A stretch of DNA of 64,000 nucleotides, from contig OZ020244.1 of assembly GCA_963971285.1 (NCBI GenBank), positions 3,286,001 to 3,350,000 on the forward strand, written 5' to 3'. The stretch comes from Astropecten irregularis. Lineage: Eukaryota > Echinodermata > Asteroidea > Paxillosida > Astropectinidae. The translations under genes and the position numbers were made by a program. The notes beneath the pieces were generated by a model. The model saw only the letters and a program-made list of their open reading frames with translations, did not search any database and was not told the origin of the DNA. Shown here in pieces: positions 11,663-23,361 of the stretch. Numbering within the stretch: position 1 is the stretch's first letter; every line of letters begins with the position of its first letter.

Positions 11663-11889
11663 GGGGCCAATTTCATAGAGTTGCTTAAGCACCAAAATTT
11701 GCTTAAGCACCACAAACCTTAGCAAATAAAATCAGTATGCCAGTGAATGTTATGCTCAGCAAACAGTGGCCGAACACAAGTCAGAAACAGTAAACATTAC
11801 ATGAAAATTTGGTCAATCCTGTTTGATCAAGGAAGACTTTTCATGCTTAACCAATTTTTGTGCTTAAGCAGCTCTATGAAATTAGCCCT
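11663..11889. mobile_element. Family C palindromic element
   Basis: The left end GGGGCCAATTTCATAGAG and the right end CTCTATGAAATTAGCCC are inverted repeats around GCTTAAGC motifs. It is non-coding. Confidence 0.75.
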
Positions 11890-12118
11890 GGAGGGGATAA
11901 GTGTGCAGATGCAACCCAGGGACATATTTGGCGTTACGGAGACATCACGGTGTCCCGCTAGGGTCCGTTTTCTAGAAATTTGCAAGAAAAATGCGACGAT
12001 GCTGTCTCTATAGAGATGTAAAACATTCGTCTCGAAAATTTGGTTTGGAGAGCGCTTAGTGAACATGGAGAACAAAGTAGGAAAACTGTGTGCACGTACG
12101 TCCATGGGGAAAGTCTCC

Positions 12119-12822
12119 TGGGTTGATTTTACGAAGCCCTACGATCGATCGTAACTCCGGTTACGAAGGATAACCCATCTTAGGGGATTATTCCACGTGC
12201 AGGGCTGCAATGCATCATAAGTCCTACGATTGATAGTAAGTTACGATGAGTTTGATGAAATCGACCCCTGGAGTCGATTTCACGAAACCTTACAATCGTG
12301 CGTAACTCCAGTTACGAAGGATAACCCATCGTATCCTAAATAGGGCTGCGATGCATCATAAGCCCTACGAGGCTGATAGTAAGTTACGATGAGTTATAAA
12401 AGATAACCCATCGTACCCTAAGTAGGGCTGCAATGCATCATGATCTCTACGACTGATAGTAGGCCTAAGCTACGATGAGCCTTACGAAGGATATTATAAT
12501 GTGTCGTGTCCTAAGTAGGGCTGCGATGCATCATAATTGATAGTACGTTACGATGTGTTACGAAGGATAACCCATCGTTTCCTATGTAAGGCTGCAATGC
12601 ATCACAAGAACTACGAGGCTGATAGTAAGTTACGATGAGTTATAAAAGATAACCCATCGTACCCTAAGTAGGGCTGCAATGCATCATGATCTCTACGACT
12701 GATAGTAGGCCTAAGCTACGATGAGCCTTACGAAGGGTATTATAATGTGTCGTGTCCTAAGTAGGGCTGCGATGCATCATAATTGATAGTAAGTTACGAT
12801 GAGTTTGGTGAAATCGACCCTT
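12119..12822. mobile_element. Multimerised family D element
   Basis: The block opens with a family D end (GGTTGATTTTACGAAGCCC) and closes with GAAATCGACCC at 12822. A first complete D unit ends at 12267. Beyond it, the segment starting at 12369 is repeated almost exactly from 12615, a tandem duplication of 246 bp. Six copies of AGGGCTGC[AG]ATGCATCA-type sequence mark the internal sub-units. Confidence 0.8.
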
Positions 12823-13576
12823 GATCCGCCACCACACTAAGTTATTATCATAGTGAAAATTATGGAGAAAAGGGCCCACCGTAGAGGAACTGGATTCAAA
12901 ATGGTGCATTATCTACCCATGAATGGGCACTGCAGGGAAAGGAAACATACATCGATAGTAACAACATGTATTGTGTACTACATTAATGGCATGTTATTCT
13001 AGTAATTATCATGGAATATTTTCATTTCATTCACCATACGGCTAGGCATGGGGCTGACTTTTATGATAATAGTAATATAATATCTCCCATTGCATGCATT
13101 GATCAAGCTACATAATAAATGTCATATCTGTTCAATAAATGTTTGATGTTTTCACTAAACTTCTGAAAACAGCATTGGGCAAAATAAATAATGGTTCTGC
13201 GTGGGAAACTACTGGTTTATTGATGAAAAATTACATAAATGCCTTACAGAAAGAAACTCTTTAATAATTGTTCACAAAATACTCGCAAATGTAAGAACGT
13301 AATATACCGGTATATGCATTATATTGGCTTGCCCTTTGTTTAACATGCACCGTGTGAAAATAAAACGGTTTGAACAAATAATAATATGAGGCTATTTTAT
13401 AATTATACTGAGCCACAAAAGCAACGCAAATGATGGGTTTATTCAATTTATTCTCATGTTTTTGACATTTCATTGGAGTGTTTGCGACATTTGAAAATTT
13501 TTTGGTTATGACAACAAGAGCAACACTCAAGTCAGAAACTTTGTACCAAATTTTGTTGAATTTGATTATAAAATCT

Positions 13577-13896
13577 AACGGTAATCATACCGGCAATAAT
13601 ATCAAGGAAGATACAGTAACAATCATCTGTGAAAATTTCAGTCCTATACGGTGCCCATTTTTTGGAGAAAACATTGAAAAACGCCCACAGTATTTCTTAA
13701 GTCTTTTCACTTTTATTTTTGATTTTTAAAAGATTAAAATGGTCATTGGTTTAACAACTCTTTTCTCGATAAGTACAGCATTTCTGGCAGAAAAAAGTAT
13801 GTTTCTACCATCACCATCTTTATGCCTTCTAAGTTATAGGTAAATATGTGAAGATTTCGGTTTCGGTATGCTACCAAAGTATGATAATACCTTTAA
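13577..13896 (-). mobile_element. Family A TTAA element, one end eroded
   Basis: The right border ACCAAAGTATGATAATACC plus TTAA (13893-13896) is clear. The other end is recognisable only from ATATCAAGGAAGATACAG onward. Confidence 0.7.
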
Positions 13897-13980
13897 ACAA
13901 CCGCAATGAAAAGTGAAACACACGACAATATTAAATTGAATGAACCTATCGTTTGCATTTCGTTTGTGGCTCAGTATATA

Positions 13981-14283
13981 GCGTGTCCCAAAAAACGCAA
14001 CACCTTGTCGGGAACCATTATGTTAAAATTAAACTGTTTATCACTTCAAGATTCAGCTATATGATACAACCATGTCTTGGCTATCACCATATACAATTTA
14101 AGCAAAACCGGGCTGAAATTGGAGAAAATATGACCAATTGAAAGAGTTCCCTTTAATAACAAATTTGCAGTATTCCAGAATAAGTGGTCAATACACACAT
14201 AATGTGTATTAAAAGAAAGATGAAAATCGGGTTTTGAGGTTGGGTAATTCAGTCTTAGTTTTTTTTGGGGGGGACACCCTGTA
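13981..14283. mobile_element. Family I element with GTGTCCC ends
   Basis: The left end GTGTCCCAAAAAACGCAAC and the right end GGGGACACCCTGTA are roughly inverted. The internal sequence, with TCTTGGCTATCACCAT, matches copies at 46362 and 61127. CAGGGTGTCCC-type ends occur in many metazoan DNA transposons, but I cannot name the superfamily. Confidence 0.65.
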
Positions 14284-14939
14284 TACGCTTAAAATAACAT
14301 CATGTATTTGAACACGATAAGTTGTGCAATAGGGCATACGGCAACAAGTTTTTCGTGGGGAGTATATAAATTGTATATAGGCCTATGCCATTGAGCAGTA
14401 GGGTATTAGGCCTATTCTACTAAATCCACTTGATTTATATGCGCATTCTTTGAGTATACCGAGGCTTGTAATGCAGTTATTTATGTCCAGCAGGTTGGAC
14501 GAAATGCACTGGATCTTTTTTTTTTTATGTCTTTATTTATAGATGGGCAATATTTCACGAAAGAATGTTCGGATCATCAAGGGACGAGTGTGGAAATAGT
14601 CCCTAGCGGGGGCGACCTTGTTACATGCTGATTTCAACCAGCAATGCAGGTGAAATTAAATCGAGATGCAACCGCCCTCAACGTTCAAATCTTGCTCAAA
14701 AGCTACATACATAATTATTTTGTAATTGCATATGAATTCCACCACAACAGGTGTCGTTTTAGTTCATATCTTTGCACATTATACTTATATACTTTGATGC
14801 AACACCATGAATGTTTGACCATTTGTTTTAAAGTTATACCGCCCCCTTGTGCCCGGATAGAAAAAAAGGTCTGGTGCCCTTTCTGAAATTAGCCGTAGTC
14901 CCCAGACACTTTCAAAAGTTTACGGGTTTGCTGTAGACT

Positions 14940-15277
14940 GGGGCTTTACCAAAGCTCGGCTTGGGCTCAGGCTCCGGTTCCATTTCGTGAATCCATTTTA
15001 AAATTACGGGTATCAAAATAGAGGCTTTTGGCAGCGATTCGGAAGTAGATTATCTGGTTTGAAGAGGAAAACACAGCTTCAGCTTCAATGACAAACCACA
15101 GCCTAAATTTTCAGCATGAATGGAATACAGAGACGAAGTCGGAGCCTGAGCCAGAGCCAAGCTTTGAGAGAGGTCCCTGGTTCCCGCGTGTAAGATGCAC
15201 ACTAGACAAGCAACAACCTATAGTTGACAGTCCAGGATCCGGAGCCTGAGCCGGAGCCGAGGTTTGGAAAAGGGCCC
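14940..15277. mobile_element. Family F element with GGCTCA-rich ends
   Basis: A body with GTATCAAAATAGAGGCTTTT is homologous to 48534-48660. It is bounded by GGGGCTTTACCAAAGCTC plus GGCTCAGGCTCC on the left and CCAGAGCCAAGCTTTGAGAG on the right (to 15177). A further similar end lies at 15239-15277. This copy shows the ends without microsatellite expansion. Confidence 0.65.
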
Positions 15278-15427
15278 AGATAAGTGAAGCATACTTATTC
15301 GAATATCAAGGACTGAAAAAATGACTAATGTTGAAGTTGCACGAAGAGCTGCAGTTACAAATTCCATCATTTCAACTACGACTAGGCAAAGGAAATGTAT
15401 TACTCATGTATACAGGAAAAAAGTGCA

Positions 15428-15737
15428 CAGAGGCTAATCAAACCACAAAGCCATCTCTATCCTCGCAGGTACCCATTTACACCTGGGTGAAGAGGAGCAA
15501 CATGTGACAGAGCGTCTTGCCCAAGGACACAAGCAGTAGATTGACCACAGGATTTTGAGTTCAACACGCCAGCAGCCAATTTCACTAAACTTCAAAAGTT
15601 GCGTATACGCAACATCTTCCTGCCTTGCATGTTGCACAAGTTATGGCCGTTTCAAAAAACTTACGCAACATTTGTACGTTGCGTAAGTTACGCAACATTT
15701 CGTAAAATCGGCTGCTACCACTAGGCCACAGCACCCC
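15428..15737 (-). mobile_element. tRNA-derived SINE, group b, interrupted
   Basis: It matches the SINE at 9518 but has lost about 37 bp including the B box (after GGACACAAGC). It is split by a foldback element at 15573-15714, placed between ACACGCCAG and ACCACTAGGCCACAGCAC. Confidence 0.7.
15573..15714. mobile_element. Family K foldback element nested in a SINE
   Basis: The ends CAGCCAATTTCAC and GTAAAATCGGCTG are imperfect inverted repeats. The interior repeats TTGCGTA/TACGCAA words. The element disrupts a tRNA-derived SINE, which dates it as the younger of the two. Confidence 0.7.
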
Positions 15738-16476
15738 ACTTTATATACTCCTTTCAATGTGTAGGATGAAAATGACACCGCTAATCAGTGAATCGCTCTG
15801 TTAAAAAGGGCCATGAGCGCTAATCACATTAATCATGTTTAAAAAGTGCAATGACATGAGCAGATGTTTGATCAATCAACGAGTGTGGGTAGATTTCCAA
15901 ACAGTGTGAAGAATATCTCAAAACATTCAAAATGGCGCTCTTGAAAGGACTCTGTGCTTTTTATTCAAACAGCGAAGTACATCAGCACCAAGACAAAGAC
16001 AAATCTCAACAACAAATGACTGAATTTTCTCCATTCGTTTTAATTAACACCCACCAACATCGTCATGAATACTTCTAAAGCTGAACAAGAATAATTTAAA
16101 GGAATTGATAATTTAAAGCACGACATATAATAATAATAATAATAATGTACACCATAATTGAGCTATTATAAACTTCAGACAAAAATAAATATACATTCTC
16201 TTTGTTTTATACGGGTGAATTGTCGCACTGTCTTAAAGTGCAATACGCTTACGATGTTGTTGGGTCATTAGGCTACAAGCATTGATGCGATTCGGATTTA
16301 TTATGCATAAGGTGCGTCAAACACATATTTCATCTGTTACAATTCGGTGACTTATCGGTTGGACAGTCGCAACGAGTTGATGAAGAAATCAAAACTGCAG
16401 TTCTATTATAAGTTCATGGTTGTTCATACAAAACCACACAAAATGTAATACACTTGTACCAGGATTTTGTTGAGCC

Positions 16477-16845
16477 TTAAAGGTAGTATCATACTTTGGT
16501 AAGAAACCCAAACAGAAATGTTCACAGATTTACGTATAACTTACATGGTATGAAGATGGTGGTGGTAGAAACATACCGTTACAATTTTACCGCCTGGAAT
16601 GGTGTATTTATCCAGAAATTAGTCAAACAACGACCGAAAATCTTTTTTATAAAATTATTTTAAAAGATCAAATAAAAAGAGAAAAGACAAACGAAATACC
16701 GTGGCGGTTTTTCACTGTTTTCTCAGAAAGTGGGCAACGTATGGGACTGAAATTTTCACAGATGACTGTTACTGTATCTGTCTTGATAGTTTTGCCCATA
16801 TTCTGTATTTCTTTGATAAAAACCAAAGTATGATACTACCTTTAA
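16477..16845 (+). mobile_element. Family A TTAA element, near-consensus copy
   Basis: Perfect terminal AGGTAGTATCATACTTTGGT and complement, with TTAA on both sides. The central palindrome is slightly expanded. Confidence 0.9.
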
Positions 16846-18234
16846 ATTAAATAATAGTATATGGCATATAAAAGGGATTTTGCGAGTATTTATGAAATGG
16901 AACACTGTAGTTTTTATCATAATAACTTTCGCTTTTTGTGGACATTTACTTCTTGAATATTAAATGATTTTGGTGGGGAGAAAGATAATAATTATGCAAA
17001 TTAGGCTTGCCCTTCACCGACTTGGATGAGCACTGTGTACTCAGTGCTTGTGAGTGCACGTGAAAAAAGTCACGCACTGGCTCAGGTGGGATTTGAACCC
17101 ACCTTTTTACTTCATGAACTGACCAAAGGGGCCGAAAAGGCTTAAACAAAGCGATCAGGAAAACATTAGGCCACATATTTCAACTGGTTTTTTTTAACTA
17201 GACATTTTTTTTTTTTTTGGGGGGGGGAGCTCAAATTATGTTTTCTACAGCTTGCAACGAAACAGACTGTATATACATTATTCAGGGGATTTGAGCTTTT
17301 TATCACGTGTCTGGACATGCATGGGCTAGAATTCACTCATGTATTGCAAGATGCTGAGCGAATGTTAGTGACAGCCAAATCTTCCGTCTAATGTTGCTGG
17401 ATCTGGGCCTGTCATCGACACACGCCATGTACTGACCCGTACTCTAGTACACGACTTCCGGTCCCAGCGACACACGACTTACAGAGACCGTTTATACAGT
17501 CAAGGGCATTTTATTACAATGTGGACAAATTATGTGTGCTGTCATGTCAGGAAAAACACATGTTCCCGTCTACATATAAATAAGATGTTCTTTTTACATT
17601 TCAGCTTTTACAGAGAAAGGGTGGGGGACATAATGTGCCATTCTCTTGAATCTTTCTTAGGTGGGAATTTAATTCGCAAATTGTCCCTCATCGTAAACAT
17701 GCTTATAGGGTAAATGAGATATGAACATTATGTGAACTTGTATATTAAAATAAAGTCTTTTTCCTCTGATAACCGTTTGAATCTTAACAGATTTTTTGTA
17801 TTTACACGGACCGCTTATATTATCATCGTAAGTATTTCTGCTTAGCGCATTTGCTACCGATGTGCAACTTTAACTATATACTGGAATTGGAGCAGGTCAA
17901 TATATTTTGTCGGTAAAGAAGTTCTTGTCGCACATATGTACAGAAGTCGTTAAATATATACACGCAATTTTTTAAATATTCTCTAATTTGCGCAAAGCTA
18001 CTTTGTTCCGATTTAGAGTGCTCTTGAAATTCCATTTATATTTAAAGGCAAGTCATCATTAAAGGGTGCATTTTGTGAATAAATTATAAAAGTGCATCAT
18101 GCGGACTTTTGAATGGACCCTTCGCCAAATAGTTTATAATGATTTAACATACAATGTGGGTTTAGTAATATGCGAGCCATAGAGAAACATATAGGGTGTG
18201 ACGTCAGCACTATATGTAACGTGAATTTAGCACA
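16846..18234. other. Mostly unassigned, with a tRNA-like SINE head
   Basis: At about 17040-17178 the minus strand has TGGCCTAATG (A-box-like) and GGTTCAAATCCC (B box) separated by a long insertion. This is likely a degenerate SINE. A homopolymer T/G tract lies at 17205-17227. Nothing else is recognised. Confidence 0.45.
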
Positions 18235-18456
18235 GGGCCAATTTCACGGCCCTGCTTAGCATAAACATTTGCTAACCATGAAATGTCTGTCTTAATAAAA
18301 AACAGAACTAACAACCAAATTTCCATGTGTTTGTACCACTTGTGATCATTCTTTGGCTGTTTCAAATGGATTTTTAATGGGGGTTTGTTTTATTGGGCAA
18401 GACATTTTTGTGCTAAGTAATTTTGTTGTGCTTAGCAGCTCCATGAAATTGGCCCC
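18235..18456. mobile_element. Family C element, TTTCACGGCC subfamily
   Basis: It begins GGGCCAATTTCACGGCCCTG and ends CAGCTCCATGAAATTGGCCCC, with TGCTTAGC in place of the TGCTTAAGC of other copies. The truncated copy at 37287 belongs to the same subfamily. Confidence 0.7.
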
Positions 18457-18540
18457 AGGGCGATAGAAAATGACGCGCAATGGCATCAAGGACAACCTAA
18501 TGACAATAAGATGCTGGGGATGTGACATGAATTCAAGCAG

Positions 18541-18793
18541 AGTGTACACTGTCAACATTTTCGGTAACTATCTCGGTAACATATTGCTCAGGTACCCTGC
18601 TGCTGGAAATGTTGTCAGTGTACACAGAGCAAAACGAGTTGGGTAACATGTCGCATCGCAGCAACATCTTGGTAACATGTTGGCCAAATGTTGCTGTAGT
18701 GTACACAGGGCCCAAAGTCTTGTTGCCCAAGTGTGTTGCCCTAACTGGGCAACATGTTACCGAGATTGTTACCGAAATGTTTACAGTGTACAC
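18541..18793. mobile_element. Family J palindromic element
   Basis: The ends AGTGTACACTGT and ACAGTGTACACT are inverted, followed inward by TTTCGGTAAC and GTTACCGAAA. The interior carries many GTAACA/TGTTAC words and two inner GTGTACAC sites. It is non-coding, and its apparent open frames on both strands are palindrome shadows. Confidence 0.75.
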
Positions 18794-20002
18794 TATGTTT
18801 AAGTGTGATTGTTACCAAGTGATGATTCTGAGAAATAAGGCCAGCATGTCACCTCGTCTTTCTTCTTCTAAATGGTGCTTAGCACAGAAAGACTTGTTTT
18901 CGCTTAGTGAACAGTAAATATTGACCGCGTCGAGGCGCAAATACCAAGCTATAGCCTTGAGCACCAGAATGAACTAATTCAGCCTATTTCGAGTACTCTA
19001 GTTTAATTGTATAGACTAAGCCATATAGGGACAAGGTCAGCGAGCTTATGCCCTAAACAGCATTCTCTACTTGAATACAATTCCTTCCCTCTCCATTTTA
19101 ATAAAGTGAAAGCTCAGTTTAAACAAAAAAAGATAATGGCGGACGAATTATTCCGCTCTCTTAGATACCCGCTTCCAAACAAAGAGTCTAGGCCTATGAC
19201 AGCCAACAAAAAATAGATATAATAAATAGCAGTAGACAGCGGACTGTTTATATTATACGTTAGTCATTTCAGTTATTAGTGTCAAGGTTATGTGTATTGT
19301 AGAGTGAGTTGACGGTGGAGGGGCGGATCGATGGATCGTGTTGGAGTAAGTCTTCGCCGGGGTTTACAGCTGACTGACGGGCGGTGTTAATGAGAGAATT
19401 TGCCCCACTGATCTCAGTCGGTGACTCGCTGAGGCTGGTCACTGCGATCGGACTTCTGAGGCAGTTCTCTTCATGATATTCTCACTCTGTGTTCTTAGGG
19501 TCGTCTTGGGTCTGGTGTAGGCATTCTTAAGCTGCCACAGTCAAAATACCACATGCTCGGGGGATGAATTATGACCCAAGAAGCTCAAATGTCAAGGTTG
19601 TTGCAGAAACACAAAATCGTGTTTCAGGTCGGTGAAGGACACGGCGATTCTCACAAAAACATATATACCGCTGATTTCTATTATTTCTGTTCACGTTAGT
19701 CACTCTTTGTCCTTGTACTTGCGTGCAGCTAGCGCAGTTTATGACAGGTGTGCTGTTAGACAGGTGCGTGCTTGTGCAGAATTATGGGCCGAGTTATGTC
19801 GTCTATAGTCTTTTTCTTGCGTATTGACTTTAACATTCTCATCGGAAACGGACCCCCAGCGTACCCGGTCCACGAGTCGTCCAAGTTCCAGCTGTCATGC
19901 CGAAGCTGCAGTTGATATAAGTCTATATAATAGTCCTTGTTTTGTTGATTGATGGTGTTGGGGTAAAGTCGAACGGATCCTCAGCCGGGGGGGTGGATGG
20001 GT
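18794..20002. other. Region downstream of the Dickkopf-like gene
   Basis: This would hold the 3' untranslated region of the minus-strand gene ending at 20003. I could not identify a convincing polyadenylation signal close to the stop codon, and I see no other gene. Confidence 0.35.
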
Positions 20003-20245
20003 TTAGCTCGGGCTGCAGACTCCCATTCGGCCGCCGCCGCTCCCCGAGCGTTCACACGTTAACCCCTCGATGTGGTTGCATGGGCATTGGATGAAGAGGT
20101 GGTCGGTCGAGTAGGCCCTGCGGCCGTTCAACGCACACGTCCTGCCCTGGGATAGCCGAGGTAAGCAGACTCGACTCCCCAGCTTCTTGGCGCAACAGTG
20201 GTCCGCTGGGCAGTGACTGTCGGACGAGCATCGAGTCCCCATCGG
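20003..20245 (-). CDS. Dickkopf/prokineticin-like secreted protein, exon 2 (cysteine-rich domain)
   Basis: This exon encodes residues 80-159 and the stop codon TAA at 20003-20005. The acceptor is TTTGTTTCTTTGCAG immediately before 20245, in phase 0, matching exon 1. It carries ten cysteines at 85, 91, 96, 97, 106, 116, 133, 135, 143 and 156. The order C-x5-C-x4-CC-x8-C-x9-C-x16-C-x-C-x7-C-x12-C is the colipase-type disulphide fold shared by prokineticins and the second domain of Dickkopf proteins. The CC-x8-C-x9-C-x16-CxC spacing is closest to Dickkopf. By family, such proteins are extracellular signalling ligands or Wnt-pathway antagonists; which role this one has cannot be told. A prokineticin relative is the main alternative. 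Confidence 0.85.
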   Translation of the reverse strand, partial: PMGTRCSSDSHCPADHCCAKKLGSRVCLPRLSQGRTCALNGRRAYSTDHLFIQCPCNHIEGLTCERSGSGGGRMGVCSPS

Positions 20246-20339
20246 CTGCAAAGAAACAAACAACGAAATACAACTATTGAAATTCAATGTCAACATTTTC
20301 AATCGCGTTATAATCATCTAGTAACCATAAGAGAAACCA

Positions 20340-20426
20340 AGTCATTGAGAGGCGAATAGCTGACAGGAGCGGGATTCTAACCTGCGACCGCCGGAATACC
20401 GTACCGGTGTTCTACCATCTTATCGT
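20340..20426 (-). mobile_element. tRNA-derived SINE, group a, remnant
   Basis: GAGCGGGATTCTAACCTGCG is the complement of a decayed B box region, and TCATTGA is the body signature shared with copies at 20520, 25782, 29532 and 39895. Confidence 0.55.
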
Positions 20427-20519
20427 TTAATAGTTTTATAAATCTGGAATTTATCTTCAAAAATAACAACACCCCCCAAAAAATCTTCAAATGCCCACAA
20501 GGGAAACTGACTGAAGTTT

Positions 20520-20600
20520 AAGTCATTGAAGGTGAACAAATAACAATTGACCGAAGCGGGATTCAAACCAGCGACCAGGGAGTACCAGGGAGTGCTGTGC
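20520..20600 (-). mobile_element. tRNA-derived SINE, group a, remnant
   Basis: AGTCATTGAAGGTGAACAAA followed by AGCGGGATTCAAACCAGCGA matches the body and B box of the group a SINE. The A-box half is lost. Confidence 0.55.
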
Positions 20601-21518
20601 CGGCAAAAAAGTGACAAACACATACAACAAAAACAGACTTTTGCCGTTTTTTGACAATGAAAATACAGCAAAATTGCACACAAAAAATTCATAATAAAAT
20701 TCCTTTTTTGTTGTTGTAAGAACACGCATTTCTAGTCCAATAAACGAACGTTATAACGGCCCGGCCGTGAACTGCAAATAAACTCAATCAGTTTTGCGCG
20801 TCACTGATTCAAAATTAAAATCGAAAATTGATTGAAAATCTGATTGGAAATATTTGGAAATGTACAATGTACAACACGCTGTGCAGTTTCAGAATTTCTA
20901 TTCGGTGCATCAACGCGAGTTTTTCCTATTTCCATTTGGCTTCATTTGCATTTGTCATTAAAATCACAGACGAGTATGATAAGTCACGCGGGAATTATGG
21001 TTTACTGGAAAGGCCAAATGATCTTGATTTCACGAACACTGCAAGTTTTAGTCACTTTTGGAAACTTTACGAAGTATTTGCAGAACGGTACGCTCTAAGT
21101 TTGTGGACAAGTGGTCGCTATATGAAATGCATGGGGATCCTGAAGTTGTTGATGTCGCTATCATGACAAATTCATGGCCATCCACGCTCCGTAACGCCTA
21201 CTGACTCGGCCAAGCTGTGGGTATGAATTCGGACACACGCTCTAGGCTTGTCAAAATTATGCCGACACGGTAACAAACTAAGTGGGAAGCGTGTCTGAAA
21301 CGCAGCCACGATGCGACTTTCTCCCATTGCAATTTGTATGAGGGTGTCATCTTTGCAACTGGCGCCGTTTATTTATATACTTGGAAAGTCATCCTCGTAG
21401 CGAACCCGTTAAACCGTTTCCTTAGTTCGTGTGCGCGCAATGCTGGCCAAAGTAACGACATTATTTTGTGATGGGAAAGGGCCGCTTTTTTTTACCTATG
21501 AGTGGTTATAGACTTGGA

Positions 21519-21734
21519 GCCAAGTCTTTCGAAGTCGCGGTGATCGTCTCTGCTTTCACGCAACTCTCGCGAAACCGCAGTGCTTTCTCGCGAGACTCCT
21601 GGCTACGGCGAGATTTCGGTCCCGAAATCTCGCCGTAACCAGGAGTCTCGCGAGAAAGTAGAAGCAGTTACCGGTTTCGCGAGAGTTGCGTGAAAGAAGA
21701 GACGACTTGTCACCGCGACTTCGAACGACTTGGC
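21519..21734. repeat. Near-perfect 216-bp CpG-rich palindrome
   Basis: Two arms of about 107 bp are inverted around a 2-nt centre at 21620-21621. Each arm contains a TCTCGCGAGA-type word (TTTCTCGCGAGACTCC and complement) and a second CTCTCGCGAAA site, with GCCAAG/CTTGGC at the outer ends. It is the most GC- and CpG-rich block in the intron. It looks like a recent foldback element. Confidence 0.85.
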
Positions 21735-22220
21735 TACAAAGTACAAGACAGTCTACGATGGAACGGAATTTTAATATTTTTTCTGGATGCAGGCCAATTC
21801 ATTACTATGAATGATAAATACAGCAAGTCACAATTATACCAGTGATCGCACTATGCAATGTATCGTGCATTAGACATTCAAAATATTTGACCAAGGCGTA
21901 CGTTGCAAGATGTCGCGCAGAAGAATACACACATATTGCCGCCTTTGATATTTTGTCTGAGGTAAATTTTTCCTTTCTTTTTATTTGAGCAAAAATTAGA
22001 ACAGTGTCGGTCTTTGTTTGACTAATTTCTGGATAAATACACCACGGAAGAACCGATGCAACTTAATTTCATTATTTGAACAAAATTGAACATGTTTAAT
22101 ATTCTTTTTATAGAAGAGAAACGGCGATGATGAAAATTCTATTCTGAATAAGCGGTCGGTGTATGTGAGCCGCGGGAAAGATACAATATGCGATTGTACG
22201 TGGCCATAACGTCGAGTTCA

Positions 22221-22579
22221 TTAAAGGTACAGTACAGGATTGGTAGCTTAGATAAACAGAAATGTAAACAGGTTTACGTATAACTTTCAGGGTATGAAGA
22301 TGGTGCTAGTAGAATCATGGCGTTAAAATATTTCCGTCTGAAATGGTGTATTTATCCAGAAATTAGTCAAACAAAGACCGAACTAGTTTTGATCTCGGGG
22401 TAAGATCAAACCATTTTTTATATTTTATAAGAATTGAATCGCTTTTTGCTACTTTATCATGACTCAGATGTCCGATTGAGTTCAAATATTCACAGGTTTA
22501 CATTTCATGTATTATGCTGGATCGGACAAAGTTTGAGTACTGTTCTGTGACCTTAAACAATCATGTATTATACCTTTAA
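22221..22579 (+). mobile_element. Family B TTAA element
   Basis: Left end AGGTACAGTACAGGATTGGT and right end CCAATCATGTATTATACCT, with TTAA at both borders. It is non-coding. Confidence 0.85.
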
Positions 22580-22841
22580 AGATGCATGCCCATTTTCCGT
22601 CTTAGAATCATGAACTGATTCTAAGTTTAAATTGCTTATTTTCAAGTACTAAGATTAAAATTGGATCCTGTCATCTAAAGTTCCGTGCAGCAAATATCAG
22701 TTTCATATGAATTAAAATTAGTACATAATAGGCCTACATTATTTTTCTTGGGAAAATAATATCATTTTTCTGATCCTTTCGCCCAATAAGCAATGCCTCT
22801 AAAGGCCTATGCCTATAGTGACACAGAAAAACACCGTTTCT

Positions 22842-22961
22842 AGTCTCTTGATGACTAGAGAAAGCTAGTCGAAACGTTGAGACCTATCCAGAAGTGCGAC
22901 GAAAATAATAAGTGCGAAAGTACGAACGAATATTACATGGTGTTTCCGCAAACCGATCCAC
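22842..22961 (+). mobile_element. Hammerhead-bearing element fragment, decayed ribozyme
   Basis: The first 43 nt read AGTCTC, TTGATGA, CTAG-loop-CTAG, TCGAAACGTT, GAGACCT. Relative to the copy at 37633, three nucleotides are missing and the first box is TTGATGA, so helix II now overlaps the core. Downstream, TGGTGTTTCCGCAAACCGAT is the complement of the leader motif seen beside the other copies. Confidence 0.6.
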
Positions 22962-23038
22962 ATATGTCTTATCGTTGTAAATATGCGACTTTTCCTCAAC
23001 CCGAATTTTGTTAACCTTTCTAAGTGTTCATTGTAGTT

Positions 23039-23361
23039 TTAAAGGTATAATCCATGATTGGTAAAGGTCACAGAACAGCACTCACACTGTCTGATCCGAT
23101 ATGTGCATGTGTGAAAATTTGAGCTCAATCGGCCATCTGAGTCACGAGAAAATATAAAAAACCCGACTCATATTTTCTTGTAAACATAAAGAATGGGTTT
23201 GATCTTACCCCGAGATCAAAACTGTTTTTGGTCTTTGTTTGACTTATTTCTGGATAAAATATTTTAACGGTATGTTTCTACCAGCACCATCTTCATATCC
23301 TGAAAGTTATACGTAAACATTTCTGTTAGGGTGTGTTACCAATCCTGTACTGTACCTTTAA
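23039..23361 (-). mobile_element. Family B TTAA element
   Basis: It begins TTAA plus AGGTATAATCCATGATTGGT and ends CCAATCCTGTACTGTACCT plus TTAA. It is inverted relative to the copy at 22221. Confidence 0.85.

Noticed and set aside
20003-20245. Assignment of exon 2 as a plain prokineticin
   Set aside because: The spacing CC-x8-C and C-x16-CxC is closer to the Dickkopf second domain, and the AVIT-type start of prokineticins is absent, though a distant relation is not excluded.
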